NCBI GenBank assembly: GCA_964019695.1
Contig: OZ026515.1
Span: 76,189,144-76,253,143, forward strand
Length of the DNA: 64,000 nucleotides
Reading direction: 5' to 3'
Source: Loripinus fragilis
Taxonomy: Eukaryota > Mollusca > Bivalvia > Lucinida > Lucinidae
Position 1 is the stretch's first letter. Each line of letters begins with the position of its first letter. The notes under the pieces are model-generated. The model did no database searches. It saw nothing but the letters and a program-made list of their open reading frames with translations, and was not told the origin of the DNA. The position numbers were made by a program, and so were the translations under genes. Below, in pieces: positions 21,167-34,549 of this stretch.

Positions 21167-24091
21167 AAAGGGGAGGTCTCATATGCGCCCACGCATGGAT
21201 TCTCATCTAGTTTTACATGGTGAATACCTATGACCTATCAACTATAAAAATGCATTTATTTATTTCAATAGTGCATTTTAGGTCTCAGGAGAGCACCTTG
21301 TTTTACTCCATTTTTTCAATGACACCTGTCTAATGTTTTGTCAATTTGTAAACATCAGTTTTATCGGATCTCACCCAGTTTAAGCTGGAATAGTGAAAGG
21401 ACTCAATATGGATTGTTTTGATACTATTTTGGCCTATAAAAACATGCACACAATTTTTTAACAAAATCTTAAAGTAAAAATTTTCCAAAAAATATAATTG
21501 AAATTCACGTATATGCCAAATTGCCATTACAATTTCTATATGTTCCTGTCCTTGTCAACCTATGATACGGCCTATAAAATTTGCCTCACATGTCTTCTGT
21601 ATACTGAGAAAGTTTCGAGATTTTTTGAAACCGGTAACAGTGCAGGAAAACACATTATATACATGTAGGTCATTTTTTGACATTTATCATGATTTAATGT
21701 TTGAGGCTAGTTTTGTTCTGAAACCATGTAATTTCGCAATTTTATTATTAAAAATACTATAAACATCGATAATAAAAAGCTATGCATGTACAAATGTATA
21801 TTTAATTTGACATTTAAACAAATCTGAGACTTGTGTAGCTTTAACAGTCAGTTAGAGTAACACACAAAAGTCTGCAACATTCAAACTTCTCAAAATCAAG
21901 TTGAAACACATTAATTTGGATTCAGTGCTATGATCTCTTCACGGAATGTGCCTAAAATGTATTTTGATTTGTATTTGCATACCAATGTTTTAATTGACGG
22001 TTCAGTCTCAAATAGTGCTAGACAAGGCAAGGCATTTGATCGCTTATTTCTTTTATTTTGTCCCTTTGTAAACTTATATGTGATGTTATATATGTAACTG
22101 ACATTCACTCTACCTATAATGGCATGTGTCTCTAACCTTTTTAATTATTCTTGTATTATCCTTGTTTAATATGATATTAAGACCTTATGCATGATTTTCC
22201 CCTAAAACGTCAATGTGTTTGGAGTAGCCTAGGGTGTAGCTTTTTATTTTAGTACCAGGTACTTGTTGGGATTCTTTATGTACCATTGGCTGACTGTTGC
22301 ACAGGCATTTAATATCTGGCAAATGTTATGACTGTTTTGAATTCATCATTTTGTCAATTCATTGAATACCAAGATTCACATGCAAACTTAGTAACTGAAA
22401 GCACTGACTTTATTTTAAACTCTGTTTGCAATTTTACTAATTTCTGGAAAAAGTTGCACATAGGTTCTACTTTCCTAGTGTTCTCCTAGTATTATATATA
22501 TTTGTAGTTTTAGTCTCGGGTTAAATATTGGCTTCAAGTTTTGATTGATTGCCAATTCCGTTGCAAGGGCAAGACTTTGGTCAGATTACCTCAGTTCCTG
22601 ATCATTGTAACTTCTTATACCGTCAGACCCTTTTTGCAATTCCATTTGTTTATATATTCAATAAGTTCTGTATTCGTAGTTTTATGCTTAACACTGTCTG
22701 GAGTTTCCATGATGTATTTTCAAAACTGGTTCCTCAATCAAGTAAATGGCAATTTAATCAGGGAATCAGTTATCCTTTGAGCGATCTGATTGTACTAGAT
22801 GAAACTTTAAGAAGATAGTGTGCACATCAATTTTCTATCCCAATTGATTCTTTGACTTTCTACAGGATTTGGAATATGATTGTAGGCACCTATGATTGTA
22901 GAGTTTGGTACATGTATTCTTTAAATATTTCAGCATTTTGTGGTAGAAAATAATAAAGCAATAGATCCCGCAACTACATAAAATGGGTGAATACTGTATT
23001 TTGGCATTATATTAAAGTGAATAACAAAATAAAAACCATATTAACTACTTCAAGAGGAGTTCGACAGGGTGAAATTCTCTCTATGTGGTCAGTATTGGAT
23101 TAAGGATGACAGCTTTGAAACATTAAATATTCTGTTTTGCTCACACAAGAAAAGAATGCAACATGTTTTAAAGTATGAAAAACTGCAGACTGTGGTATAT
23201 GATTATATAAGGTTGTAATATTTATTAAATATTTATTTTATCATGTTGGTGATCAAGAAATAATGAAACAAACTATTCTTTGACACAAATGAAATAAATG
23301 AACTAAGGAGAATGACTTTCTATTAGAGTGAATCTGGTATTGAAACCGTATTATGAAGATTATCAAAGTTTACTGTTCTATGAGGAGTTGGACAAGGTGA
23401 AGTTCTCCCAAAGTGACAAGTATTTATGTTATTATAAAGTTTTAACAATATTGGATATTTCATCTTTCTTACAGAAGAAAGCAAACACAAAAAACTTTCT
23501 TTTAAACTAACCAAACACTTAAATTCATTAAATACAATCAGTTTTTTTTACATTTTTGAGAACTTGGATTTGTAACAGTCAAACTTCTAGGACAACATAT
23601 TACCGGGCTTCGATTTTCTTGAAAATTTTAGCATTACATCTATATATGTATAGCCTAATTTGAGAGTAAATTCATAGGTTGACAAGAACTGGAACATGCC
23701 TAAATTTTAAAACATAATTGTTAAAAAAAATATTATGAAGCTGAAATTTGGGCACAATACCAAACAAAATCATATTTTTCTGAATTTAACTTTACAGAAA
23801 CTGATTTTTGTTTTATGCATATCTAATCAGTGATGATCTTAGATAGTTTTAAAAGTAATTAGAACACATTATATGAAACTATAAGAGCTAATGGCGGCTT
23901 AAACTGAAGGTAGCCCCATAAGCAGATGCCCGATTACATAACATGTCATTTTTTGACCATTTAAATAGGTAAGTGGGAAACTATATCACAAATAGAATAG
24001 TTATATGTGAGTCAATCATTATGCATAATATAAAAATCCATGCGTGGGCAGAACCCTATGTAAATTTTATATAGGGTGAGACCTCCCCTTT
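21167..24091. mobile_element. 2.9-kb TIR element with decayed LINE inside
   Basis: Left end AAAGGGGAGGTCTCA and right end TGAGACCTCCCCTTT are inverted. GCCCACGCATGGATT (21186 on) is matched inverted by AATCCATGCGTGGGC (about 24035) after a short insertion in the right arm. A further inverted pair, GTCAACCTATGA at about 21556 and its complement near 23677, suggests longer ancient arms. No clear target duplication. Confidence 0.6.
22541..23430 (+). pseudogene. Decayed non-LTR retrotransposon fragments
   Basis: Several frames, none intact. The motif SRGVRQGEILS at about 23050, and a second decayed GVGQGEVLPK at about 23383, match the reverse-transcriptase box GVRQGEILSP of LINEs. The 89-residue open stretch 22549-22818 may belong to the same element but shows no motif I recognise. 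Treat as LINE debris, clade undetermined. Confidence 0.45.
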
Positions 24092-24168
24092 GAACCCTGA
24101 CTATGTGTGTTGATTATGAGATAAACATTAAGGACCAAATATTTCTTAAATGTTTTTTTTTGTTTCAG

Positions 24169-24237
24169 TCAAAGAGCATGGATTTGGTTGAGTGTTTGTC
24201 TTTCTTATTCCAGTTGAGTTTCTCCACCTTAGGGAAG
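24169..24237 (+). CDS. GTF2H4: GTF2H4 (TFIIH p52) internal exon
   Basis: Next exon of the same gene: 69 bases, 23 codons, phase 0 at both ends. It reads SKSMDLVECLSF followed by LFQLSFSTLGK. This is the most conserved part of animal p52 (SRGMDLVEILSFLFQLSFS type). The acceptor has a long pyrimidine tract (24149-24166) ending ttcag, and the donor is gtatgt at 24238. It lies 15.8 kb from the previous exon and 36.9 kb from the next. Both introns are made largely of mobile DNA, and no repeat touches the coding bases. The spurious longer reading frame that runs on past 24237 is intron. Confidence 0.95.
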
Positions 24238-24289
24238 GTATGTAGCTGGGAGAAAATCTTGCCCTTGCTAATGATTTGTATCTGCCCTT

Positions 24290-24775
24290 CACCATTCCCC
24301 AATAATAATAATAAACACCTGCCGGATTTGGCTGAAATTTATGTTGAAAGTCAGGCCAATATTTTGGTTCAGATTTTTTCAAATGGTGAAATCATGAAGT
24401 CCAATATGGTTGCCATCCTGAAAAGAGATTATTTAATTTGATTGACAAACCGCTTATCAGATCAAACTGAAATTTGTGGTGAACATCAGCTTAGTTCAGA
24501 GTTACTCAAATGGCACAACTTCATATATGGCAGCTTCCATTATGGCAGCTATGGTTATCTTGGAATCAGATTTTATTTTAATTGTATGTCACATCAAGCG
24601 GAATTTTTGTGTGGAACATCAGGTGATAATTATGGTAGATTCAGATTTGTTCAAATGGTAATGTCATGACATTCAATATGGCAGCCAAAGGGACCATCAT
24701 GTAAATAGACTTCTTCTGGTTAAGCTGTACAAAATTGGTTTGTCAAGGTGACACAGGATAAGTGATCTTTGGGTC
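24290..24775. repeat. Tandem-like repeat next to exon
   Basis: Irregular repetition of phrases such as CTGAAATTTGTGGTGAACATCA, ATATGGCAGC and GGTTCAGATTT... with about 110-190-bp spacing. Resembles other bivalve tandem-repeat cores but no element ends were seen. Starts only about 50 bp after the p52 exon donor. Confidence 0.45.
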
Positions 24776-25139
24776 TCTATTTTTAGCTCGCCTGAAGGCT
24801 CAAGGTGAGCTGTTGTGATCGAATCTTCGTCCGTTGTGCGCTGTCCATAAACTTTTTTTAAAACAACATCTCCTTAACCGCTGGTCCAAATTTAAAATAA
24901 CTTCACAAGAATGTTTCCCATGATGCCCTCTTCCAAAATTGTATAAATGGATCAGCTCCACTGAACTGGTGGGCTGCTATAGCTCTAGATAAGACATCTT
25001 TTAAACATCTCCTCCTGAACCACTGGCCCAAATTCAAATAATTTCACAGAATTGTTCCTCATAATACCCTCTACCAAAATTGCACAAATGGTTCCGCTCT
25101 GTTGAACAAAATTGCTGCCAGAGCTCTAGATAAGTGTCA

Positions 25140-26455
25140 TGTGCCAGGCGTAACTAGAAAAGATTTCAGGAAACCAAAATTTGATATTTGAAAAGTCAGT
25201 AAATAGCACTTTTAAAATTTAACAAATTTATTTATAAAAACAAGCAAACAAAAGTTATCATTTACAATAAGCAATGGCAATCAAAGAAAGTCTAATTTAC
25301 AGTGTGCCCAAACTGTCCCACAGAATATTTATCATCACATGTTCTTCAGCAGTTTCTGATCCCCAGATTTTGAAGTTAAATCCAAATGAACACTTAACTG
25401 CGTTCAGAAATTCTGTTGTAACGGTTTTTCGAAATTCCTGTGTTTAAACGTAATTTTAGGTCCTACATCACTATGAGAAAGTTATTGGTGCAGACCTCCC
25501 CTATTGTCTCCAGCAGGTCATTTGCATGTGCGAGCTCCTGGCAAAGACCCGATATCTTGGGGAAAATCATGAAATTGAGAACACACACCCACAGACTAAG
25601 ACAATTTGACATTCGTGAAACGCCCTTCATGAACAAATATGGAAACACCAACAGTTTTATTATAATATTTGGGAGTGGTCATTTCAATGGTTGAGAAGTT
25701 CGTGGGAAATCATCAAGTGTGACTACACACCGGCTACCTAGAAAGGTGACCGCGATGTTCTACGAGTTTGCAATAATTCAGTGCCCAGTAAGTCAGTTGT
25801 ATATGAAAGGGCCTGCGAACAATCCCATGGTGTCCTAAAAAATTGCAGAACGCCGAGGTGCGCGCAGTACAAACACAAGCATCACCGCAGCAACGCAGTG
25901 GCATCGCCATTGGACACAGTTGGGTCGCATAGAACGCCGAGGGACTGTGCGCACCTTGAGCATACTCAAAACAAACACCGTCACTCGGTGTTCGTTCGGC
26001 GTCCTAATAGAGCGCAGAGGGGACGCCGTAAGGTCACCAAAGTGGCGCAGTAAGGTCTCCTACAACGCAATAGGAGCTCCGTGGGCGCACACAATGGTCG
26101 TTGTGAAAACGCCGTGGTCGTCCGTGGCATTTGCACGGAGACTGCACAGCGTTCTTGAAGATGTCACTGCTTCCTCAACGCAGTGGCAACGCTGTGAAAG
26201 TGCAGCCCATGCGCTGTGAGCGCCGTGGACGCGCAGTGAAAGCACCGATAGAGCGCAGAGAATCTCCACCATGAACACCGTAGGAACGCGATAGAACGTC
26301 ATGAGAGCTCCGTGGCAACGCTTTTGTTGCTGTAAGAACGCCGTGACAGACAATTTTTCACGAAAAATATCATGATTTTCTTGCGTTCTCACGGTGCTCT
26401 GGAAAATTAAACAACTCCGTGGTAATGCAGTGGAAACGCCGCCTGGTGTGACAGA
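25140..26455. mobile_element. 1.3-kb insertion with CpG-rich block
   Basis: Interrupts family B copy 1. Edges carry a short inverted match (CCAGGCG at about 25146; CGCCTGG near 26441). The left half has an unrecognised minus-strand open stretch (25463-25651). The right half (25720-26450) is GC/CpG-rich with endlessly varied phrases like AACGCCGTGG, AACGCAGTGG and GAGCGCAGAG, unlike anything else in the window. Confidence 0.55.
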
Positions 26456-29400
26456 TGTTTAATGCATTTAAATGGAATTTTTTTGAAAAGTTGATTTTTT
26501 TGAAAACTGTGGAAGCCTTAGTCATTATTCTCGCTTGATATGTTTAACTTAATGAGACAATGGCTATAAATAAGTTCCAGAGGTCAAGGTTGCCCTTTGA
26601 CCTTTCAGCTTAGGTCGCTCATATTGGGAGTCCCATCAATATGTTAAAACATAGTTGTCTCACAAACCATTGGCCCAAATGAACTCAAATGTCATGTGAA
26701 GGCTCCTTTTGATGAGTTAGCCAAATGTATACAAATTATTTTGGTCACATGACCAAGATGACCCCCATGCCCATCTATGGTAAAAACCCTTTAAAAATCT
26801 TCTCCAGAACCAGAAGGCTGGTGACCTTTGGGCTTGGTATGTAGCATTGGGGATGTGCAGCCTACTAAGTTTGTTTAAATGTTGATCCTAAGATGACCAT
26901 GACCTTAAAATCAAGGTCAAATTTGCTTCCTAATGCATTTAAATGGGAAATTTTTTGAAAGGTTGATTTTTAGCTCACCTGAGCCATTGGCTCATGGTGA
27001 GCTATTGTGATAGCTGGATGTCTGTCGTCTGTCGTTAACAGTTGATTCAAAGGACATCTCCTCCTAAATTTTGACCAAACTTGGCAGGAATAATCCTTAT
27101 ATGGCCCTCTTTAATAATTGTTCGAATGGTTCTTGTCCAGTGCATGTCTAGGTCACACAGGCTTAAAATAAATTTTCAAGATGAAAACTATAAAAAATCT
27201 TCTTCTCTGATATGCAAGGCCTAGAGCTTTGATATTTGGTATGTAGCATCACCTAGTAGACCTCTACAAAGTTTGTTCAAATTATCCCCCTGGGGCAAAA
27301 AATTGTCATGCCCCGAGGGTCACATGCTTTACATAGGGAAAACGCGAAAAAATCTTCTTGTCAGAAACCTTAAGGCTTGATATTTGGTATTCAGCATCAC
27401 CTAATGGACCTCTACCAAGTTTGCCCAAATTATGCCCCCGGGGCCATTTTTGGCCCTCACCCAAGGGTCACATGTTTACATTGGCTTATATAGGGAAAAC
27501 ATAAAAAAATCTTCTTGTCTGAAACAATAAGGCCTTGATCCTTGATATTTGGTATGTAGCATTGCCTAGTGGACCTCTACCAAGTTTGTCCAAATTATGC
27601 CCCTAGGGCCAAAATTGGCCCTGTCCTGGGGGTCACATGTTTTACATAGGCTTATTTAGGGTAAAACATGAAAATCTTGTCTGAAACCATAAGGCCTAGT
27701 GCCTTGATATTTAGTATGTAGCATGACCTAGTGGACCACTACCAAGCCTGTTCAAATTATGCCCCTTGGGCAAATAATGGCCTGGCCCCAGGGGTCACAT
27801 GTTTTACATAAGCTTATATAGGGAAAAACATTAAAAATCTTCTTGTCTGAAACCATATGGCCTAGAGCCTTAATATTTGGTATGTAGGATCACCTAGTGG
27901 ACCTCTACCAATTTTGTTCAAATTATTCCCCTTTGGCCAAAATTGCCCCACCCCTGGGGTTCACATGCTTTTTTATTAGGCTTATATATGGAAAAACATG
28001 GGAAAATCTTCTTGTATGAAACCATTAGGCCTAGAGCTTTGATATTTGGTATGTAGCATGACCTAGTGAACCTCTACCAACTTTGTTCAAATTATGTAGA
28101 CGGATGGCTGAGAATGGGTTTGCTCCCCCCCCCCTAGGGAATTTTGCAGACATATCCTATCTTGTAGAGAATTGAAAGCCAAGTCTTTTAAGAGATGTTT
28201 GCACTCTGCGCTCCGGGGCGTTAGTCTGTAAGAGCTTGTAACATACGTTACTTAATCAAACTAAGAAAAAGTAAATTGAAAGTTTGGGCTACAAATTAAA
28301 GACATTAAAATATTTATTTTTAAAAATCATTCATGTAGTCTGCATACTGGGTATCTTAACTACGTATGACAGCCATTTGAATAAAATTGCAGCTTCCTAA
28401 GGTGTCATATGCGTTACATAAATCAGATAACCCATTAAAATTTGCAAGTGTGGCTAACATCATTTACATTCACAATCTCTCTGTGTGTTTTGCAAAATGT
28501 TTTTAACCATGTCTGACTAGCTTATGCAATTGGCTAACAGAAAAATTAAAGTTTGTTTCCCTAGCTTAAATATTTTTTCTGGAATAAGCAATTAAACAAC
28601 CCTACCCCTACCCATTTTTAAGGTGAAATGTTTGGTATTAAAACTAAAGTAAAAATAGTTAAAAAATATTTACAGTTGATGAATGTGTTTCATTGTTTGG
28701 GATTTATTTGCTTATATGAAAAGACTCATAAATCTGCAAGTTTGTTGCAAAATTTTTAATATCAGAGGCTGTAACATATGTTACCTGATGTAATAAATGG
28801 GCAAGTTCATTGGCTTTACATAAGATATGCCTAAAAATGTTTAAATCTCCACGAGGGAATTTTGCAGACATATTCCTTCTTATAGTACAACTCAAGCTGC
28901 ATCGAATAAGGGATGTTTGCACTCTCTATGTTGGGGCGTTAGTCTGAAACAGCGTGTTACATGCGTTACTATATCAAATAAAGGAAATGTAGTTTGAAAG
29001 TTTGAGCTAAAATTGTGAAAAAAACTCGCAGCTGTTGGATATCTTACATTGTTTAGGGATTTTAAACTGGCTCCTATGATAAAGACTTATAGATCTGCTA
29101 GTTGTCATCAAGTTTTAAAGATCAGAGAGTGTTACATATGTTAGCGTGATAAGTAAATCATCAAACAGTATTTTGACATCAAGGTGAGTAAGGGCCTGCT
29201 CCATCCTAATCCCCTTTGGAATTCTGCAGACTAATTACATCTTATGTAACCATTCATGGTGCATTTAATAAGAAATGTTTGCACTCTGTAAGTCGGGGCG
29301 TAAGCCTGTAACAGCTTGTTACATATGTTACTATGTCAATTTGAGAATAAGAAATTTGAATGTTAGAGCTACCAAAAGAAGACATTAAAATTATCTAATA

Positions 29401-32130
29401 AAATGACATTCTTATAGTCTTTATACTGGATGTCTTTACTACATATGGAAGCTCTTTAACATTAATACGGCTAACTGTGGTGTTATGTGCGTTACATGAA
29501 CCTAATTATAATTTAAAAGCTATAATTGTGGCTATCGTCATTTAGTTAAACAACTACTATGACTTGGTTTCAAACTGTTTTAGTAGATTTTACAAACATA
29601 TACTCAATTGATGAATAGGAAAAACCAAGTTTGCTTTTCTATCTTAAATATATTGTCTTATAGGAGCTAATAAACAGCCCTACTCCCAGTTTTACAGAGA
29701 AGCAACTTTTGTTATTACGGTTTAAATAAAACACATGAAAGCAATTACAGCATGTAGATATTTTTCATTTTCTTAGTCTGTCTTGCTCATATATCTGCAA
29801 GATGTCATTAAGTTTAAGATCAGGACACTTAATGTGTACTTATAAGTCTTTGGTGCCAAAACACTAGAAATTATATTCATTTCTGATTATCAAGCTCATG
29901 GACTGTTGTTACAGATGTTATCAATGACCTTTTGGACACATTTCCTAATACTGTGCATATAATGCTAAACATAGAGCCACAAATAGAAAAGATAGTTTTA
30001 CATTTTTACAAAAAAAATACAATAAATGAAATGGTCCAAACTATTTCTCATTGATTTGACACTCATGTTAAATATTTGTCGTTGTCTGCTTCTGTGGTAA
30101 TCATTATTATCACACGCCTCCTTGCAACTAGTAGAATCATCACACAATATTTCAATCATTTACTGTTATTCAATTTTACCACCAGTCCACTCAAAATTGA
30201 TGAGCCATTATCAACTTTCCAATTTTGCCATTTATGGCTTGGATCATTCGGAAACTGATATGAATTCCTAATAGTTGGCTCTTTGAGTATGTGTTTCAAG
30301 TGATACTCTGCAAGTAGGAGAAAGACTAATGCTTTACAATGAGGAAAACTATGCCATTAAGAGCAATGAGTACCTGGACTGCAGTGATGTACCTTGATAT
30401 TTCTGTGATAAAGAATCATATCTTAGCTGGTTAACTTTTATAAATGTAGCCTTTCCATACATGCAACCCACATATTTTCATCTAATAATGTCTCTGCACT
30501 TATTATCTTTCTCCAAGCATTCAAAAACTTATTTGAAGTCTTAGTACTTCTGAAGTGCTGAAACCGAGGTAACTCTTTCCCTTCAGATAAACAAACTAGA
30601 TGTATCACAGCAGATAAAGCAATGAAATGCAGGATGAACAGAGCGCAAATTAGACCCTTTCAATTCAATGATTCACTAAGTTTCTAAGATAAGAGCGCTT
30701 ATTAAAGGATGTAACATATATAACTCGTCATAATAAATGAGCAAGGGCATTGTCGTGCCATCCTTTTTGATTTCACAGTCAGAGGCAAGTGTTTTCAATT
30801 TCAGTGTTTTCAATGGATCATGAAATGAGGCACCTCATCAACTTGTTTACTCTGTATAAATCTTCCATAGAGCATAATATAGAACTACTGGTTACGGTAA
30901 ATATTGTATTAGTTCGTACACTCGAATAGTTCGTACACCATAAATTATTCCATGGTGGTCGGACCAAAATGTCATGTATTAGTTCGTACAGTGATCATTT
31001 TTCGGTTTGTAATTTTTAATAGTTCGTACACAACGGGATTTTCCTTCATTTTGGTACCTACATGGCTTTTAATCAGTTTGTCTGTCTACAATACTTTCGA
31101 TTTCCTACCGTCGAGCACGCCAGTTTACAAACATATCAGCGGCGCCTGTCAGTGCGAACGTCAGTATCGCTAACGTGCATTCCGCATTGATGCATGCCAA
31201 ACTTTTATTCCCTGCTAAACGCTCTAGGTTCAATGAACGTCGGACTGATGCAAATGCACGCCTTCGTCGCCATCATTGAAGATATTTTGTCCAGTCATGA
31301 CAAAAAACAAATACATGTACAATACACAACCAAGCGCGCGTGCACATTGATTGTGAACGTGCCAGTGATCATTGAGCCTTTCCATCAATATTCTCGAAAC
31401 GGGAATCTAAGCTGGTTAATCCTTATACCAACACTATCAAAACCCACAGCTTATTCTAGCGTTATTTCCTCCTGGCGACTTTAAAATCAAGAGAACGCAC
31501 GCACACGTGCGACATGGAGAACTTCTACGCAATGTCCGTGTATCGTTTTTTAATCACTGGATCCGAGCATGAGGATGTGATCAGCGAAGGCTCAGGAGAG
31601 CCTGCGCTTTTGTGCAATCTTGTCAGGGTCACGCTGCTCACTAACTCAAAGTTTTTAAGTGGATGAAGACTAAGGCCCAAACAATCTAGACATCTACGTA
31701 CTCCCACTAATAAGCTGTGCTTTAAATATGATACGAGTTTGACGGGTTTCTAAGTTCACGAAAACGCGCACGCAATAAGCGTAATAAAATAAGTATAAAC
31801 TGGCAAAAGCCTAGCGCGGCGTCCTCGTCATGTGCGGATCCAGGGGGGGGAGGGGGACAAGGGGTTCGGACCTCCCTGGAAAATCACAAAAATATAGGGT
31901 TCCTTAGCAATACTGGTCCGGATTCCCTGAAAATCACAGCTCCCAATCCAGCCTTCAATGTTGGGCCATCATTTAAGTGGCGTTTCGCTGGCGGGCCGTT
32001 GATGGCCCACTAATAGTGGTATTCCTCATCACTCGTCAAACTAAATAAAAAAAAACGTTGTCTGGCAAAAATTTCTGGATCTGCGCATGCTCATGAAACT
32101 GTATTACGGGGTAAAAGATTGAACACATTA

Positions 32131-32556
32131 AACGATTCAAATGGATCATCACACGTACGCACAGACGCACAAACTAAGATGTTTTTGTCATGCTTTACGA
32201 ACCGAATCAGCTCATGAGATGTTACCTCTCGCACATGCGGCCAGCGAAGGCTCAGACGAGCCTGCACATCCGCACAGTCTTGCCATGGACATAGCTGCTC
32301 ACATACACAATGAAAGTGCTTTTTGTCCCAGTAAGTGGCACATTAAATGATTCCAGTGGATCATCACACGTACGCACAGACGCACAAACTAAGATGTAAA
32401 TTGATTTTGCATGCTTCTGCATCATGCTTTACGAACCGAGTCAGCTCATGAGATGTTACCTCTCGCACATGCGGCCAGCGAAGGCTCAGACGAGCCTGCA
32501 CATCCGCACAGTCTTGCCAGGGACATAGCTGCTCACATACACAATGAAAGTGTATA
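32131..32556. repeat. Two-copy direct repeat, about 210 bp
   Basis: Copies 32131-32345 and 32349-32556 share GGATCATCACACGTACGCAC, CGAACCGA(A/G)TCAGCTCATG, the CTCGCACATGCGGCCAGCGA stretch and ACATACACAATGAAAGTG. Copy 2 carries a 19-bp-scale insertion near 32395. The CCTGCACATCCGCACAG motif relates to the palindromic MITE at 10375. Confidence 0.8.
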
Positions 32557-33021
32557 GACTCACAAGGTGGCTCTGTATAATAAACCAACGAACACCGCAA
32601 CAGATAAGAAAAAAAGATGTTCGAAAAAGCGTCTTGTTTCACGACTTAATTTATACTTAAATTTGCGTTATAATTCCACACAATTTGGCATTTGAACAGA
32701 AAAGAGATGATCGCGACATCTTATCAGGGTTTGCTTTAATTACCCCAGTCCGTATGTACCTTGTTGCGAGAAACTCGATTTTGTTGCATGCAAACAACAA
32801 AGGCGCAGATCAGCCTGCGCATCCGCGTAGTCAGTTAGCTTTAGAAAGTACGCTACATGCAAAAAATGAAAATAAAAAATTCTACCGTCAGACATGCGTG
32901 TGCGGATCCAGACAACTCCAACGGGGGCGGTTGGGATTGCTTCTCGATGGAAGTTCGTACCAGTTTTTCTTCTAGGAAATACATGACAACTTGTAATTTT
33001 CCAGGGGGAGGTCCGGGGCCC

Positions 33022-33050
33022 CTGCCCCCCCCCCCCCCCCCCCCCCCCCA
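33022..33050. repeat. Poly-C tract
   Basis: A run of about 25 C residues within a GGATCCAG...GGTCCGGG repeat that also appears, diverged, at 31834-31940. Creates glycine- and proline-rich spurious ORFs on both strands. Confidence 0.85.
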
Positions 33051-34549
33051 CTCCCTCTCTGTCTCCGCCCATATCAATTGAATGCATATTAGAGAGTCCT
33101 GCCGGGCCTGGTCGATTCACAAACCGTCTGCTAAATATATCAGCTGACGTCAAAGGCAAAGACAGCATGATCCTTTTTAAGATCTAAGAGACCGCTCACT
33201 TCAATTCCGGCCACGTGTTGTTTTAAGATTTTGGGTCGCACGTGGTGGCCCTCACGCAAGAAAATGTACATGACACATTAAGCTAAGCCATGGGTCCTGT
33301 TTGTAGGACATGAAAACAGTGACCCAGATCAGCATTCGGCGGCGTATGAACAGGGTCGCCACTGTTCGCTTACAGAATCATGATCTATCAAAATTTAAAT
33401 AAAAAAATGAAAAATACCACCCAACGACGATAGAAAATACCACCCCTACGAAATCCAATTTTCACCGTAACTGCGCCTAGGTTTTCTCATGTAATGGCTT
33501 TTCCTGGTCAAGTGACCGTAGATCTGGTTCTACTATGATTGCCATTATCATAATCTTAAAATGATAATACGAAAGGGGGTGTGCGATGAAGCTGAGAATG
33601 TAAGTCGCCACAAGAATACATGAATATGTATATGAAATGGAATACTGCGATGTCACGATGAAGACTCGAACCAAACTATACAGAAATATAGGTATTCATA
33701 CAAAGCCTTTAAAATGGAGTAAACATTCGCAACAACATAAGTTGTGGGTCTTTTTACAATACATCGGCAGAGAATTGCACTACTCTCATGAAAGAGAGTT
33801 CTGCGTTCCAGTTGTTCATATTTCACATTTAGAAGTCATTTTCCTTTTCTGTTTTCATTCGGAACGCGCACTGCACATCAAGAAAAAAATCAAACCAATA
33901 TAGGAGTGCATACGTACGTCTAACCTGCCGGACTTAATGTACGCACAGATCATAAAATATTGTCTTGTCTACTTCTGTGTTGCATTTTCGAGGTTTCTAA
34001 GAATCATGACCCAAAACGAAAGCTGCGATATACGTTAGCTTTACGTTGTAGAGCTAGCCGTCGTTATGATTCCAAGCAAGACAATTGTCATCTCGGACCA
34101 GTGCTGGGCCCAAGTTGTCATAGAACGAGTTTAACATAAAGTTTAACCGGGTGATATCGCCGGGTATATCGCACGTTGTATGTGTGTCTTAGCGGAAAAC
34201 AAGTTGTTTGAAACGGCACAGTAGGTGATTCTCGCGACTTTTATGTTTGAGTGTTTATTTTCAATATTTCACCATGCTATTAATTGAAAATACTTATCAG
34301 ACTTTCAATCTGTGATGAGACTAAAAGGGTTAACAGAAATTCCTCCCTCTTTGCCAATTTTCGCATGTTTTGGCCCCGTTTTATCGATCTTCAGAATTTC
34401 ATTCTATTAGTTCGTACAGTGCCGTTTTTCAGGAAAATAATTTTTATTAGTTCGTACACAGAGAAAAATAATTATTTTTTGCTGTACGAACTAATACAAA
34501 ATTTACCGTATCCCATTCTACCTATAGTCCACTTTCCTTCTTTTGAATG

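Larger units (their letters stand above)
30895..34508. mobile_element. 3.6-kb TIR element with iterated TTAGTTCGTACA
   Basis: Termini CGGTAAATATTGTATTAG and the complement of ATACAAAATTTACCG, flanked by TA (30893-30894; 34509-34510). The 13-mer ATTAGTTCGTACA or a one-base variant lies at 30908, 30926, 30978 and 31018. On the right it lies at 34406 and 34446, with an inverted copy at 34483. No transposase recognised. Nested in the 8.65-kb element. Confidence 0.72.

Noticed and set aside
24103..24441. 112-residue ORF containing the p52 exon
   Set aside because: Only 24169-24237 is coding; the rest is intron read through the acceptor and donor.
25781..26392. Three overlapping ORFs of 90-110 residues
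   Set aside because: Long open frames on both strands are expected in the CpG-rich quasi-repeat, which has few A/T-rich stops; no protein motif.
33000..33060. Assembly gap or vector sequence at the poly-C run
   Set aside because: Flanks on both sides belong to a recognisable GGATCCAG/GGTCCGGG repeat seen also near 31834, so a genuine homopolymer is the simpler explanation.
32740..33168. 142-residue glycine-rich ORF (minus) and opposing proline-rich ORFs
   Set aside because: Produced by a poly-C tract; no motif and overlapping open frames on both strands.
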